This document shows, piece by piece, positions 10,075 to 18,730 of a stretch of 64,000 nt of DNA. The notes under the pieces are model-generated. The model ran no database searches. It had not been told where the DNA came from and worked only from the letters and a program-made list of their open reading frames with translations. This DNA is from Natrarchaeobaculum aegyptiacum (GTDB taxonomy: Archaea; Halobacteriota; Halobacteria; Halobacteriales; Natrialbaceae), in the NCBI RefSeq assembly GCF_002156705.1, contig NZ_CP019893.1, positions 992,001 to 1,056,000 of the forward strand, written 5' to 3'. Every line of letters begins with the position of its first letter. Positions within the stretch are counted from its first letter, which is position 1. A program made the translations under genes and the position numbers.

Positions 10075-10446
10075 TCAGTCGTCGTACACCGCGTCGGGGT
10101 CGAACACCTGCTCGCCGACGTTCTCGCCGTCGACCGTGCGGTAGAAACACGAGCGGTGACCCGTGTGGCAGGCCCCGCCCTCCTGATCGACCAGGTACAG
10201 CAGGGTGTCGGCGTCGCAGTCGACCCGTACCTCGGAGACGTGCTGGACGTGCCCGCTCGTCTTGCCCTTCTGCCACAGCTCGTCCCGGCTCCGGGAGTAG
10301 TAGTGGGCCAGCCCCGTCTCGCGCGTCCGCTCGAGGGCGTCGGGGGAAACGTAGGCGAGCATCAACACCTCGCCGGTTTCGGCGTCCTGTGCGACGGCGG
10401 GGACCAGGCCATCCTCGCCGAAGTCGACCGCAACGGCGTCGTCCAT
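10075..10446 (-). CDS. hisI: Phosphoribosyl-AMP cyclohydrolase HisI
   Basis: Third step of histidine biosynthesis: Zn/Mg-dependent hydrolytic opening of the adenine ring of phosphoribosyl-AMP in the cytoplasm. The 123-residue length and sequence are typical of a monofunctional archaeal HisI. Signature segments are [33 protein letters not shown], the metal-binding [10 protein letters not shown] (D-x-D-x-D) and the zinc-binding [10 protein letters not shown] near residue 95. It is not fused to HisE. No other his genes are near, as is usual in haloarchaea where they are scattered. Confidence 0.95.
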   Translation of the reverse strand: MDDAVAVDFGEDGLVPAVAQDAETGEVLMLAYVSPDALERTRETGLAHYYSRSRDELWQKGKTSGHVQHVSEVRVDCDADTLLYLVDQEGGACHTGHRSCFYRTVDGENVGEQVFDPDAVYDD

Positions 10447-10582
10447 AGTTCGATGGACGTTCGTCGTGCCGATAGGTCTTTTGTCACTCGAGCGCCCGCG
10501 CGTCAGCGCGGCCGCGACGACGTCGGGGAGCGGAGAGCCGTCCCCGACACTTTTGTCCGAACCCGTTGGATCTCCGCGAGAG

Positions 10583-11488
10583 ATGTCACTCAGTACGAAC
10601 GCGCCGCTTCCACCGATTCCGTCGGCCGAACGGGATCACCGCCTCGTCGACGGCGTACGACTCCACGTGGTCACGGCGGGCGACCCCGAGGATCCGCTGG
10701 TGGTCTTCCTGCACGGCTTCCCCGAGTTCTGGTACGAGTGGCGCGGCTACGTCGAGCGGTTCGTCGACGCCGGATACCGCGTACTGATCCCCGACCAGCG
10801 CGGCTACAACCTGAGCGAGAAACCCCATGGGATAGCGGCCTACCGACTGCCGCGACTCTCGAGTGACGTCGCCGGACTGATCGCGAGCGAGGGAAAAGAC
10901 ACCGCCCACGTGATCGGCCACGACTGGGGTGCGGTGGTCGCCTGGGACCTCGTGCTGCGCCGCCCTGCAGTCGTCGACCGGCTCGGCATCGTCAACGTCC
11001 CGCACCCGTCGGTATTCGGGCAAACGCTTCGCACGAACCCCAGACAGCTACTCAAGAGCTGGTACATCTACTACTTCCAGATACCACGGCTCCCGGAGTG
11101 GGGATCGAGACGCGCGGACTTCGCGCTCTGGCGACGGGCGATGGTCGGACCAGCGAAACCGGGAACGTTCACAGACACCGACCTCGAGCGCTACCGGCGC
11201 GCCTGGTCCGAACCGGGAGCGCCGACCGCGATGATCAACTGGTACCGGGCGATGGTCCGCCACCGCGACGGACCGCCGCGAGACCGCGTCCAGGCCCCGA
11301 CGCTCGTCGTCTGGGGCGAACGCGATCAGGCGCTCGTTCCCGAGATGGCCCCGATGAGCATCGACTACTGCGAGGACGGCACGCTCGCTCGCTTTCCGTC
11401 CGCGACGCACTGGGTGATCCACGAGCATCCCGATCGCGTGTCGGAATTGCTGCTCGATCACCTCGCAGGCCGGTCTCCCGGGGGCTGA
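10583..11488 (+). CDS. Alpha/beta-fold hydrolase, epoxide hydrolase/dehalogenase type
   Basis: A 301-residue alpha/beta hydrolase. The oxyanion-hole motif [11 protein letters not shown] precedes the nucleophile elbow [10 protein letters not shown], where Asp114 rather than Ser or Cys is the nucleophile. With a late acid in WGERDQAL and His276 in SATHW, this is the triad of epoxide hydrolases, haloalkane dehalogenases and fluoroacetate dehalogenases. RGYNLSEKP is also characteristic of the epoxide-hydrolase branch. The substrate cannot be told from sequence. The start is the ATG at 10583, giving the usual length; the open frame extends upstream to 10466 without supporting features. Divergent from hisI. 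Confidence 0.85.
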   Translation: MSLSTNAPLPPIPSAERDHRLVDGVRLHVVTAGDPEDPLVVFLHGFPEFWYEWRGYVERFVDAGYRVLIPDQRGYNLSEKPHGIAAYRLPRLSSDVAGLIASEGKDTAHVIGHDWGAVVAWDLVLRRPAVVDRLGIVNVPHPSVFGQTLRTNPRQLLKSWYIYYFQIPRLPEWGSRRADFALWRRAMVGPAKPGTFTDTDLERYRRAWSEPGAPTAMINWYRAMVRHRDGPPRDRVQAPTLVVWGERDQALVPEMAPMSIDYCEDGTLARFPSATHWVIHEHPDRVSELLLDHLAGRSPGG

Positions 11489-11550
11489 CTCGAGTCTGCC
11501 ACCGACCGCGGCCACGTTCGGACTCGCGAGGCCACTGCATCACCCGCGTC

Positions 11551-11685
11551 TCATTTGTCGAGTGCGAACCGGAGGACGAGCCCGAGCGCGATGACGAGCG
11601 CGCCGGAGATCGTCGCGATCGGCGGGATCGGAACGAACAGCAGGACGATCCCGGCGAGGATCACGATCGTCGAGAGCCTGACCAT
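11551..11685 (-). CDS. Small two-helix membrane protein (44 aa)
   Basis: Very short ORF starting with the ATG at 11685 (MVRLSTIVILAGIVLL). It encodes two hydrophobic segments joined by PIPPIATISG and ends in a charged DK. The sequence reads as a natural membrane hairpin, and this strand carries third-position G/C bias. The type is common in haloarchaea as conserved small membrane proteins, but I cannot assign a function. Upstream extension to 11793 is arginine-rich and not convincing. Confidence 0.6.
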   Translation of the reverse strand: MVRLSTIVILAGIVLLFVPIPPIATISGALVIALGLVLRFALDK

Positions 11686-11864
11686 ACGCGAATGTCGACG
11701 ACCCAACGGGTAGTGGTGTGGCCGGCACTCGCAGCCGATTACCACCAGTGGGCGGCGAGCAGCGGGGACAGCGATGGCCGATGTGACAGCCACCGACTCG
11801 AGTCCTGTGAAGACCTAGCCCAGCCCTCCGATACGTTTTCCCGACTGTCAGTCGTCGACGACGT

Positions 11865-12659
11865 ATGGTCGACGCGACCCTCACGCCGGTCGAGCGCGGC
11901 ACGATCACCACCGACGCCAACAACGTCCTCGAGGGGGCTGTCCAGGGAACGGCCGCCGATCCGAACCCGGATCTCCTGCTGGGCGACGGCCCGGTCTACA
12001 ACCTCGTGATCGAACACCCCGAGGCGACGATCCTCTGGGACACCGGCTCCCACCCCGAGGCCGACGCGGGCCACTGGCCCGCCGACCTCTACGATGCCTT
12101 CGAACACACCGGCCTCCGGCCGCTCGAGGACGACCTCGCAGACGCTGGGTACGACCTCGAGGAGATCGACGCGGTGATCCAGAGTCACCTGCACCTCGAC
12201 CACGCGGGCGGTCTCTCCGCCTTCGCTGGCACCGACGTCCCGATCTACGTCCACGAGCGCGAACTGAAGTACGCCTACTACAGCGCCAAGACCGACGCGG
12301 GCGACGAGGCCTACATTGCCGGCGACTTCGACCACGACCTCGCGTGGCAGGTCGTCCACGGTGACCGCGAGTATCTCCACGACGGCCTCGAGTTCCTCCA
12401 CCTGCCGGGCCACACGCCGGGTCTCCTCGGGGTCGTGCTCGAGGCGGACGGCGCGGGAACCGTGATCCTCGCGGGCGACCTCGCGTACTCGCGGACGAAC
12501 TACGAGGACGAACACCCGATGGGTGGCAGCCTGCTCTGGAGCAAACGCCACTGGCTCGAGAGCGTGCGAACCGTCACAGACCTCGAGCGCCGCCACGACG
12601 CGACCGTGATCTGCGGACACGACGAGGCTGATCTCGAGCGGTTGCGAACCCTCGAGTAG
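11865..12659 (+). CDS. Metallo-beta-lactamase-fold hydrolase, AHL-lactonase-like
   Basis: 264-residue di-metal hydrolase with the complete HxHxDH motif (QSHLHLDHAGG, near residue 107) and downstream metal ligands in HLPGHTPGLLGV, LAGDLAYS and VICGHDEADL. Length and motif spacing place it in the N-acyl-homoserine-lactonase (AiiA/AttM)-like branch of the superfamily rather than glyoxalase II or RNase Z. The catalytic metals would open a lactone or similar ester; the true substrate is unknown. ATG at 11865. Followed after 77 bp by a thioesterase on the same strand. Confidence 0.82.
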   Translation: MVDATLTPVERGTITTDANNVLEGAVQGTAADPNPDLLLGDGPVYNLVIEHPEATILWDTGSHPEADAGHWPADLYDAFEHTGLRPLEDDLADAGYDLEEIDAVIQSHLHLDHAGGLSAFAGTDVPIYVHERELKYAYYSAKTDAGDEAYIAGDFDHDLAWQVVHGDREYLHDGLEFLHLPGHTPGLLGVVLEADGAGTVILAGDLAYSRTNYEDEHPMGGSLLWSKRHWLESVRTVTDLERRHDATVICGHDEADLERLRTLE

Positions 12660-12736
12660 CCGCTCAGCCGCGAGTGACTGGCCCCATCGACTGCCGGTGC
12701 CGGTACGACTTTGCTCCTCGAGACGGCGTGCAGTGT

Positions 12737-13228
12737 ATGGACGAAGACCTGGCAGAGACACCCACACACGATACCGGATCGATCGAAACCGACGACCCGG
12801 CCATCGACCCGACACCCGACTTCGAGCCGCTGTTCGAACACCGTGTCCGGTTTGCCGAGACTGACATGCAGGGTGTCGTCTTCTACGGCGAGTACTTCAC
12901 CTTTCAGGACGAGGCCGTCTCGGAGTTCTTCCGCCAGCTCGAGCACAGCCACGACGAGCAGGTCAAAGACGGCTGGCAGGTCCACGTCGTCAACGCCTCC
13001 CTCGACTATCGCGACACGTCGACCTTCGGCGACGTGCTCACCAACGAGTTGCGCGTCGCCGAGATCGGGACCTCGAGTCTCACGTTCGACCACCGGGTCG
13101 TTCGCGAGGACGGAACGGTCGTCGCCGAGGGAACCGTGACCCACGTTGCCGTCGACGTCGAGACCGAGCGGCCGACGCCGATTCCCGACGCGTTCCGGGA
13201 GGCAGTCGCAGCGTTCCAGAACGGGTAA
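12737..13228 (+). CDS. Acyl-CoA thioesterase, 4HBT hotdog fold
   Basis: 163-residue single hotdog domain. The central motif VRFAETDMQGVVFYGEYFTFQDEA (read in pieces around residues 37-60) is the hallmark of 4-hydroxybenzoyl-CoA thioesterase/YbgC-type enzymes, with the Asp of ETDMQG in the catalytic position. It should hydrolyse short or aromatic acyl-CoA thioesters. The first 30 residues are acidic and low-complexity. Start at the ATG at 12737 (MDEDLAET). It lies between two MBL-fold hydrolases, converging with the second; a shared pathway is possible but not shown. Confidence 0.85.
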   Translation: MDEDLAETPTHDTGSIETDDPAIDPTPDFEPLFEHRVRFAETDMQGVVFYGEYFTFQDEAVSEFFRQLEHSHDEQVKDGWQVHVVNASLDYRDTSTFGDVLTNELRVAEIGTSSLTFDHRVVREDGTVVAEGTVTHVAVDVETERPTPIPDAFREAVAAFQNG

Positions 13229-13261
13229 CCCGCACGAGCGAACCGACCAGCCACTCGACGC

Positions 13262-14206
13262 TCACTCGAGGGCGTACTCGCCAGTCGCCGCGTCGAACGA
13301 ACAGACGCCCTCGTGGGCCAGGTGGTCGAGGTGGGCGAACGCCTCTCCGGGACCGTGGAGGATGTGAACGCCCGAGAGGTCGCCGAAGAGGTGGGCGCTG
13401 ACCGTCCAGGCGTCACAGGGGCCGTACTCGGCGAGTATCTCGCGGACCCGTGCCGACCGCTCCTCGTGGTGCTCGAGGATCTCCCGCGCTCGCTCGGCTG
13501 GCTCCTCGATCGGATCGCGGTGACCCGGCCAGACCCGGTCGTAGTCACGTTCGAGGAGTCGTTCGAGCGTCTCCCGGTAGGTCTGGAGCGGACGATCCAC
13601 GCGGACGTCCGCCCCACCGATGTTGGGCGTGTAGACCGGCAGCAGGGCATCCCCGACGAACGCTTCCGCGCCGCCGTCGAGTTCGTAGCTGCAGTGACCA
13701 GCGGTGTGACCGGGCGTGTGGATCGTCTCGAGTCGGTGGCCCGCCACCTCGAGTACCTCACCGTCTTCGATGGGAGTCACGTCGGCGGGCTCGCCCTTGA
13801 GGTGGATCGCGGCCTCGGCGAACGCGAGGAGTTCTTCCCGCGCATCCGCGGGGACGGCCCACTGGTCGAACCGTTCCTCACGGCGCGCCTCGAGTTCGTC
13901 CTCGACCCCCTCGGCCTGGGCGACCAGCGGGGCGTCTGCCTCGTGGACGTAGACGGTCGCATCACCCGCCGACTGGATCTCGCCCGCCAGCCCGGCGTGA
14001 TCGACGTGGTAGTGGGTGAGAACGATCGCGTCGACGTCGGAAAACTCGTAGCCTCTGGCGGCCAGCCCCTTCTCGAGTTGCTCGCGCACCTCGGGCGTCG
14101 AGACGCCCGTGTCCACCAGCGCGAGTTCGTCACCGGAGTCGCGCTCGAGAACGTAGGCGTCGTTCAGGCCCTCGAACTCGTCGTTACCCAGCGTGATGCG
14201 GTCCAT
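13262..14206 (-). CDS. Metallo-beta-lactamase-fold hydrolase (glyoxalase II-like)
   Basis: 314-residue cytoplasmic MBL-fold enzyme. Metal motif LTHYHVDHAGL (HxHxDH) is near residue 62, with later ligands in HTPGHTAGHCSYEL, FVGDALLP and WPGHRDPI. A C-terminal helical domain (about 225-314) carries ERAREILEHHEERSARVREIL and a winged-helix-like end, as in the LACTB2/glyoxalase-II-like subgroup. The substrate could be a thioester, and a nuclease activity is also possible in this subgroup. ATG at 14206 with an AT-rich upstream region (AATTGTTTGATAATAAG) as the likely promoter. Confidence 0.83.
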   Translation of the reverse strand: MDRITLGNDEFEGLNDAYVLERDSGDELALVDTGVSTPEVREQLEKGLAARGYEFSDVDAIVLTHYHVDHAGLAGEIQSAGDATVYVHEADAPLVAQAEGVEDELEARREERFDQWAVPADAREELLAFAEAAIHLKGEPADVTPIEDGEVLEVAGHRLETIHTPGHTAGHCSYELDGGAEAFVGDALLPVYTPNIGGADVRVDRPLQTYRETLERLLERDYDRVWPGHRDPIEEPAERAREILEHHEERSARVREILAEYGPCDAWTVSAHLFGDLSGVHILHGPGEAFAHLDHLAHEGVCSFDAATGEYALE

Positions 14207-14347
14207 GAAAACTCTCGATGAATTGTTTGATAATAAGACGCGGGGTTCCGGAAGTGGCCGCCCTCATCCGGTGTATGTACGCGAGTGACACACGAAATGT
14301 GTCGAAAAAGAGGTAATATGTCCCGAGAGAGCCTCCCAGCGGGCAGC

Positions 14348-15838
14348 CTACCCCTCGAGTTCCGCACGCAGCAACTGGTTCACGTCACCGGGGTCGGCAC
14401 TGCCCCCGGTCTTTTGCATGACCTGTCCCACGAGGAAGTTGATCGCGCCGTCGTCGCCGGACTCGTAGTCGGAGACAGCACCCGGATTCTCCTCGATGGC
14501 TTCCTTGACGGCCACCTGCACCTCGTCGGCGTCGGTCTTGCCGAGTCCTTCGGCCTCGACGATCGCGTCGGGCTCGTCGCCCTCGTCGAGCATCGTCCGG
14601 AGGACCACTTCTCTGGCGTTCTTGGCCGTGATCGCCTCGTCGGCGACGAGTTCGACGAGTCGGTGAACCTCCTCGAGTCGCCCCTCGAGGTCCGTAATTT
14701 CCATGTCGCGGTAGTTGAGTTCGCCGAGCAGTTCGTCGGCGACCCAGGTCGCCGCGAGGTCCGGGTCGAACTCCTGGGCGACGTCCTCGTAGAAGTCCGC
14801 GACCTGCTTGGTCGAGGTCAGCTTCGAGGCGGCCTCCTCGCTCAGGTCGTACTCCTCCTGGAACCGCTCGCGACGAGCAGAGGGCAGTTCTGGAATCGCA
14901 ATCTCGTCTTTCCAGTGAGAGACCCGCAGCGGTGGCAGGTCGGCCTCACGGAAGTACCGGTAATCTTTCTCCGCTTCTTTCGAACGCATCGAAACCGTGA
15001 TCCCGCGGGCCTCGTCCCAGTGGCGGGTCTCCTGTTCGACCGCGCGCCCGCGCTGGATGGCGTTTCTCTGGCGAGTCTCCTCGTAGGCCAGCGCCTTCTC
15101 TGCACCCTTGTGACTCGAGATGTTCTTGACCTCCGTCCGGTTTGCGGCCTCGAGTGCTTCGTCGCCGATCTCGTCGACGTCATCGCCGTCGATCTCTTCG
15201 TCGGGGATGATCGAGAGGTTAGCGTCGACGCGCAGGCTGCCGTCGCGGGCGGCGTCGAACACGCCCAGATACTCGAGGACCTCCTCGAGTTCGGCGAGGA
15301 AGGCCCTGACCTCGCCTGGGCTGCGGAAGTCCGGCGCGGTGACGATCTCCATCAGCGGCGTCCCCGCGCGGTTGTAGTTCACGAGCGTGTAGTCGGCGGT
15401 ATCGATCCCGCCGCCGACGTGCTGGAGGCTCCCCGGGTCCTCTTCTAAGTGCGCGCGCTCGATCGTGATCGTCCGACGGGTGCCCTCGACTGCCACCTCG
15501 AGTTCGCCGTCGGCACAGATTGGCTCGTCGTACTGGGTGATCTGGAAGTTCTTCGGCAGATCGGGGTAGAAGTAGTTCTTCCGGTGAAAGCGCGTCTCCT
15601 CCGGGATGTCGGCGTCGATCGCCTTGCCGATCTTGACGGCAGCCTCGACGGCGGCCTCGTTTATCACCGGGAGCGCACCGGGCAGGCCGAGACAGACCGG
15701 GCAGACGTGCTCGTTGGGCTCGTCGGTCTGTTCGGTCGAACAGCCACAGAAGATCTTCGTGTCGGTCTCCAGCTGGACGTGCACCTCGAGGCCGATGACG
15801 GTCACGAGGTCGCCCTGCTGGACGGTCTGGGCAGTCAT
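14348..15838 (-). CDS. gatB: Asp-tRNA(Asn)/Glu-tRNA(Gln) amidotransferase subunit B
   Basis: Kinase/transamidase core of GatCAB, which converts misacylated Asp-tRNA(Asn) to Asn-tRNA and Glu-tRNA(Gln) to Gln-tRNA. The 496 residues span the conserved N-terminal catalytic part (VIGLEVHVQLET; Cys pairs CGCST and CPVCLG for zinc; RKNYFYPDLPKNFQITQYDEPIC; EDPGSLQHV) and the C-terminal helical and YqeY-like tRNA-binding tail ending in VGQVMQKTGGSADPGDVNQLLR. Length is normal. GatA and GatC are not in the window. ATG at 15838; promoter presumably within the spacer to the right. Confidence 0.96.
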   Translation of the reverse strand: MTAQTVQQGDLVTVIGLEVHVQLETDTKIFCGCSTEQTDEPNEHVCPVCLGLPGALPVINEAAVEAAVKIGKAIDADIPEETRFHRKNYFYPDLPKNFQITQYDEPICADGELEVAVEGTRRTITIERAHLEEDPGSLQHVGGGIDTADYTLVNYNRAGTPLMEIVTAPDFRSPGEVRAFLAELEEVLEYLGVFDAARDGSLRVDANLSIIPDEEIDGDDVDEIGDEALEAANRTEVKNISSHKGAEKALAYEETRQRNAIQRGRAVEQETRHWDEARGITVSMRSKEAEKDYRYFREADLPPLRVSHWKDEIAIPELPSARRERFQEEYDLSEEAASKLTSTKQVADFYEDVAQEFDPDLAATWVADELLGELNYRDMEITDLEGRLEEVHRLVELVADEAITAKNAREVVLRTMLDEGDEPDAIVEAEGLGKTDADEVQVAVKEAIEENPGAVSDYESGDDGAINFLVGQVMQKTGGSADPGDVNQLLRAELEG

Positions 15839-15947
15839 TAACGGCGATTCGGGCCGGCGGGGGTAAAACGTAACGGGACGAACTCGCTAGTCGATTGTCG
15901 TGCTCGGTGAAACGACTACAACTCGGTTGATGTCACCACGAAAGCCC

Positions 15948-16038
15948 CTGCCGGCGTCCAGTCGATGGGCTCGCTGTGCGCTTCAGTCGCTTCGCTCCTT
16001 CCAGTGCTTACGTCGCCCGTCTTCCCGGACGCCGGCAG
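15948..16038. repeat. 12-bp inverted repeat with long loop (possible structured RNA)
   Basis: CTGCCGGCGTCC at 15948-15959 is the exact reverse complement of GGACGCCGGCAG at 16027-16038, with a 67-nt loop. Read on the minus strand the stem is flanked by G-runs on both sides and leads out of the adjacent GTGGGAATGAAAGGGG arm. Confidence 0.6.
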
Positions 16039-16100
16039 CCCCTTTCATTCCCACCCATGTCGACTGACCGGTCAAGCTACGCCAGTGGGAATGAAAGGGG
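16037..16100. repeat. 16-bp perfect inverted repeat around a palindromic centre
   Basis: The arm CCCCTTTCATTCCCAC near 16038-16053 and its exact reverse complement GTGGGAATGAAAGGGG near 16085-16100 are separated by about 31 nt, which contain the 10-bp palindrome TGACCGGTCA. The arrangement looks like two divergent ends of a dispersed element, or a remnant such as an IS200/IS605-type end, but no transposase reading frame is next to it. Confidence 0.7.
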
Positions 16101-16184
16101 CCGAACGGGTCGACCATCCCCGACGAAGCAAGCACGACTACCCCACCATATTGTCTGACCAGGACTGGTCCACGCAGCAAGGAA

Positions 16185-16192
16185 GTTTATAC
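16185..16192 (+). promoter_or_regulatory. TATA box for the DUF5828 gene
   Basis: GTTTATAC is 31 bp before the ATG at 16223, consistent with transcription starting at or just before the start codon. Confidence 0.5.
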
Positions 16193-16222
16193 CAGTCGGC
16201 GCCTTACCACCGCGCCAGCCGA

Positions 16223-16945
16223 ATGGAAGAGAGCATCTCGGGATTCAAAGTCCGCGGCGACTGGGCCGACGTCGTCGAACACGGCGAGCGGATCACGCGC
16301 GCGCTGCGCGACGCCGGCGTTCACGACCCCGGTGGCACCCACGCCGAGCGCTTCGTCGACGCCTTCGAGGAGTGGGACGAGTGGCGACCCAAGGCCCACG
16401 AGACCCTCGAGGCCGACGTCAACGAGAAGACCGCAGAGCAGGCCCACGTCGAGGAAGGGAAAGGAGAGAAAGCCGGCAAGGGACCAGACGAGGACATCAA
16501 GACCGCCGGCGAGAAGCTCTCTGAATCCTACGAACAGCTCGAGGAGGACGACCCGGAGGGAGCAGTCGACAACTGGAAGGAGTCGATCGACTACGTCGCG
16601 CGGGCGGCCGACTCCGCGGGTCGAAAGGCACTGCGCCGGGTCGAGGACACCGTCTACCAGAACGTGATGACCCAGCTCGCTCCGTACTACTTCGACAACG
16701 AACTGGTGAGTGCGAACATCCAGCAGTCGGCTCGTGGCGCTGACAACGGCGAACAGTTCGTCTTCGAGGTCAACGTCAACGACGACGCCCTGAAAGACGA
16801 CGTCTCCGATCGACTCGCCGAATTCGACGACGAAGTCGACCGCTGGCACGTCGAGGTCGAAAAGGATACCGACGCCGCGGAAGCGATCGAGGGTGCCGAA
16901 CCACCGCCGGAGCCCGACGACACCTCGAAGTCGACGACGAACTGA
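16223..16945 (+). CDS. DUF5828-type haloarchaeal protein
   Basis: 240-residue, very acidic, mainly helical cytoplasmic protein. It opens with ISGFKVRGDWADVVEHGERITRALRDAG and has a charged low-complexity middle (EEGKGEKAGKGPDED, about residues 75-95). A more globular end holds RKALRRVEDTVYQNVMTQLAPYYFDNELVSANI and a beta segment NGEQFVFEVNVND. I recognise the general type as the haloarchaea-specific DUF5828 family; no enzymatic motif is visible. The ATG at 16223 was chosen over the longer frame from 15965 because that extension runs through the inverted-repeat element and because a TATA box sits at the right distance. Confidence 0.75.
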   Translation: MEESISGFKVRGDWADVVEHGERITRALRDAGVHDPGGTHAERFVDAFEEWDEWRPKAHETLEADVNEKTAEQAHVEEGKGEKAGKGPDEDIKTAGEKLSESYEQLEEDDPEGAVDNWKESIDYVARAADSAGRKALRRVEDTVYQNVMTQLAPYYFDNELVSANIQQSARGADNGEQFVFEVNVNDDALKDDVSDRLAEFDDEVDRWHVEVEKDTDAAEAIEGAEPPPEPDDTSKSTTN

Positions 16946-17089
16946 GAACGACCGACACCCCTTCGACTCGTATGCGAGACATCGCATGAGCGTGTCGTCA
17001 CGTCCACACGAGACGGCAGTACTGTCTCGCTCGCTCGAGCGGGCGGCCCAAAGAGGTTGGTTCCGTCGGTCCGTCCGGTCAGACGACCG

Positions 17090-17719
17090 ATGATCACGGC
17101 ATCGCTACAGATTCGATTACCCGAGGAGACGTGGCTCGCAGCGGTGTCGACCACGTACCCGAGTGCGACCTTTCGCCTCCTGACAGGGATCCGGACCGGG
17201 GAGACCGCGGTCGAGCTTGGCGAGGTCGTCGCCGACGATCCGATCGCCGTCTCGGAGACGATCGCTGCCCAGCCGTCGATCGTCCACTACGAACGCCTCG
17301 AGGCGACCGACGATCGCGGGCTCGCGAAGTACGAAACGACAGAGACTCGACTCTACGAGTTCATCGAAGCGTCGTCGTTGCCACCGGAGTTCCCGATCGT
17401 CGCTCGCGATGGCTGGTACGAACTGGACTTTACCGGCACGCAGGACCAACTCGATCAGCTCCGCGCCGGCCTCGAGGCGCTCGACCGATCGTACGAACTC
17501 CTCTCGATCGTCCAGACCCGGGAGGCGAACGACCTGCTTACAGAGCGACAGCGAGAGGTGCTCGAGGCTGCGTTTCGGGCTGGCTACTTCGAGGTCCCGC
17601 GGGAGTGTACGCTCGAGGAGCTTGCTGCGGACCTCGAGGTCGACAAATCGACAGCGAGCGGCATCCTTCGGCGCGGCGAACGGCGAGTGCTGCAGCGAGT
17701 GCTGTCGGGCGCTCGGTGA
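17090..17719 (+). CDS. Bacterio-opsin activator-like HTH-10 transcription regulator
   Basis: 209-residue predicted DNA-binding regulator. The C-terminal segment LTERQREVLEAAFRAGYFEVPRECTLEELAADLEVDKSTASGILRRGERRVL (about residues 150-203) is the HTH_10 domain of Bat-type haloarchaeal regulators. The N-terminal 150 residues form a small sensor-like domain with alternating beta strands and helices, as in many single-domain Bat paralogs that lack PAS or GAF modules. Starts at the ATG at 17090. Its target is unknown. The convergent membrane gene at 17819 is the nearest neighbour. Confidence 0.85.
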   Translation: MITASLQIRLPEETWLAAVSTTYPSATFRLLTGIRTGETAVELGEVVADDPIAVSETIAAQPSIVHYERLEATDDRGLAKYETTETRLYEFIEASSLPPEFPIVARDGWYELDFTGTQDQLDQLRAGLEALDRSYELLSIVQTREANDLLTERQREVLEAAFRAGYFEVPRECTLEELAADLEVDKSTASGILRRGERRVLQRVLSGAR

Positions 17720-17818
17720 GAGTCCGGGTGGGCGACGGATCGGGCCGACCCTCGTGGCGTCCGGTCGGAGGGCAACTGATCGGATCGACGGAGTGGCGCT
17801 CGACTCGGAAACCGTCGA

Positions 17819-18550
17819 TCACGCACCGGGCGCGAACTGGGGGGTGTACCTCCGGATCGCGTACCCGATGAGCGGAACGCCGAGGGCCGTTGGGCCGAGC
17901 CAGCGTAACAGCGGCGGAATCGACGTGAGGTTGACCGTGACGGCAGCCGTCACGGTCGCGATGTACGCCCCGCCCATGAAAGCGATGTGGGACTGGATCC
18001 ACGGCGGGCGAGCGAGGGGACCGCCACGGGTGCTCACGAGCGTGAACACCGCGAACGCGGCACCAATCCCACCGAAGGCGGCGAGGGCGGGTGCCAGTCC
18101 GATCGGCCCGGTAACCGTCTGCCAGCCTCCGGCAATCACCATCGCCGTGCCGACGACGATCATCGTTCCGTGGCCGGTGTAGTCGATCGTCGTCGGTCGC
18201 GTCGACGCGGCACGCCGACTGCGAGCACGGTAGCCGCCGAAGACGAGGTAGCCGCTGAAGACGGCGATCGCCAGCAGGAACCAGTTCGACGCCCAGTAGG
18301 CCATCGGAAGGGCCGTGACGACCACGACGCCCATCGTCAGCGCGTAGCAGCGGCCGACGAGGCGATGTCGTCGACCACCTTTTCGCGTCAGTATCGCGCC
18401 GAGTCCCGCGCCGAGGGCGATGACACCCGCAGCGATGTGGACGGCAAACACGAGCGCGATACCGAACCCTGCACTGGCACCGCTATCGATGGCCGGAATC
18501 GATCCGACGACAGTCGATGGTGGAATCGAGTTCGTCACGACGAGTGACAC
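17819..18550 (-). CDS. Multi-spanning membrane protein, DUF2306-like
   Basis: About 243 residues with six or more hydrophobic segments and short loops: FGIALVFAVHIAAGVIALGAGLGA, LVGRCYALTMGVVVVTALPMAYW, FLLAIAVFSGYLVFGGY, GTMIVVGTAMVIAGGW, LAAFGGIGAAFAVFTL and HIAFMGGAYIATVTAAVTV. Conserved-looking His residues within membrane segments (VHIAAG and QSHIAFMGG) and the KGGRRHRLVGR loop resemble DUF2306 membrane proteins. There is no ATG near the expected start; I placed it at GTG 18550, with GTG 18625 as an alternative. Function unknown. Confidence 0.65.
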   Translation of the reverse strand: MSLVVTNSIPPSTVVGSIPAIDSGASAGFGIALVFAVHIAAGVIALGAGLGAILTRKGGRRHRLVGRCYALTMGVVVVTALPMAYWASNWFLLAIAVFSGYLVFGGYRARSRRAASTRPTTIDYTGHGTMIVVGTAMVIAGGWQTVTGPIGLAPALAAFGGIGAAFAVFTLVSTRGGPLARPPWIQSHIAFMGGAYIATVTAAVTVNLTSIPPLLRWLGPTALGVPLIGYAIRRYTPQFAPGA

Positions 18551-18730
18551 TCCCGGAGCACGACCGGAATAGCTTCCCCCAACACGTTGGGCTACACTCG
18601 AGACCCGGGACTGCGCCCCGGCCACGTCCGATCCGTACCTGTGGGTACTCGAGGTACGACATACAGAACTACCGCACGGAGTCCCAGCGGACGAATGTAT
18701 CCCGCGACGGGCATACGCGGGAATCGAGAG

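Larger units (their letters stand above)
15839..16222. other. 384-bp intergenic spacer with nested inverted repeats
   Basis: Spacer between the divergent gatB and DUF5828 genes. It holds two nested inverted repeats, listed separately, and the DUF5828 TATA box. Short open frames cross it on both strands (for example 15983-16180 minus), but the palindromic symmetry alone would create these and they show no family resemblance, so no gene is called. Confidence 0.6.

Noticed and set aside
16037-16100. Intrinsic transcription terminator
   Set aside because: The stem arms are 31 nt apart and there is no T-run, and the spacer lies between divergent gene starts rather than after a gene end.
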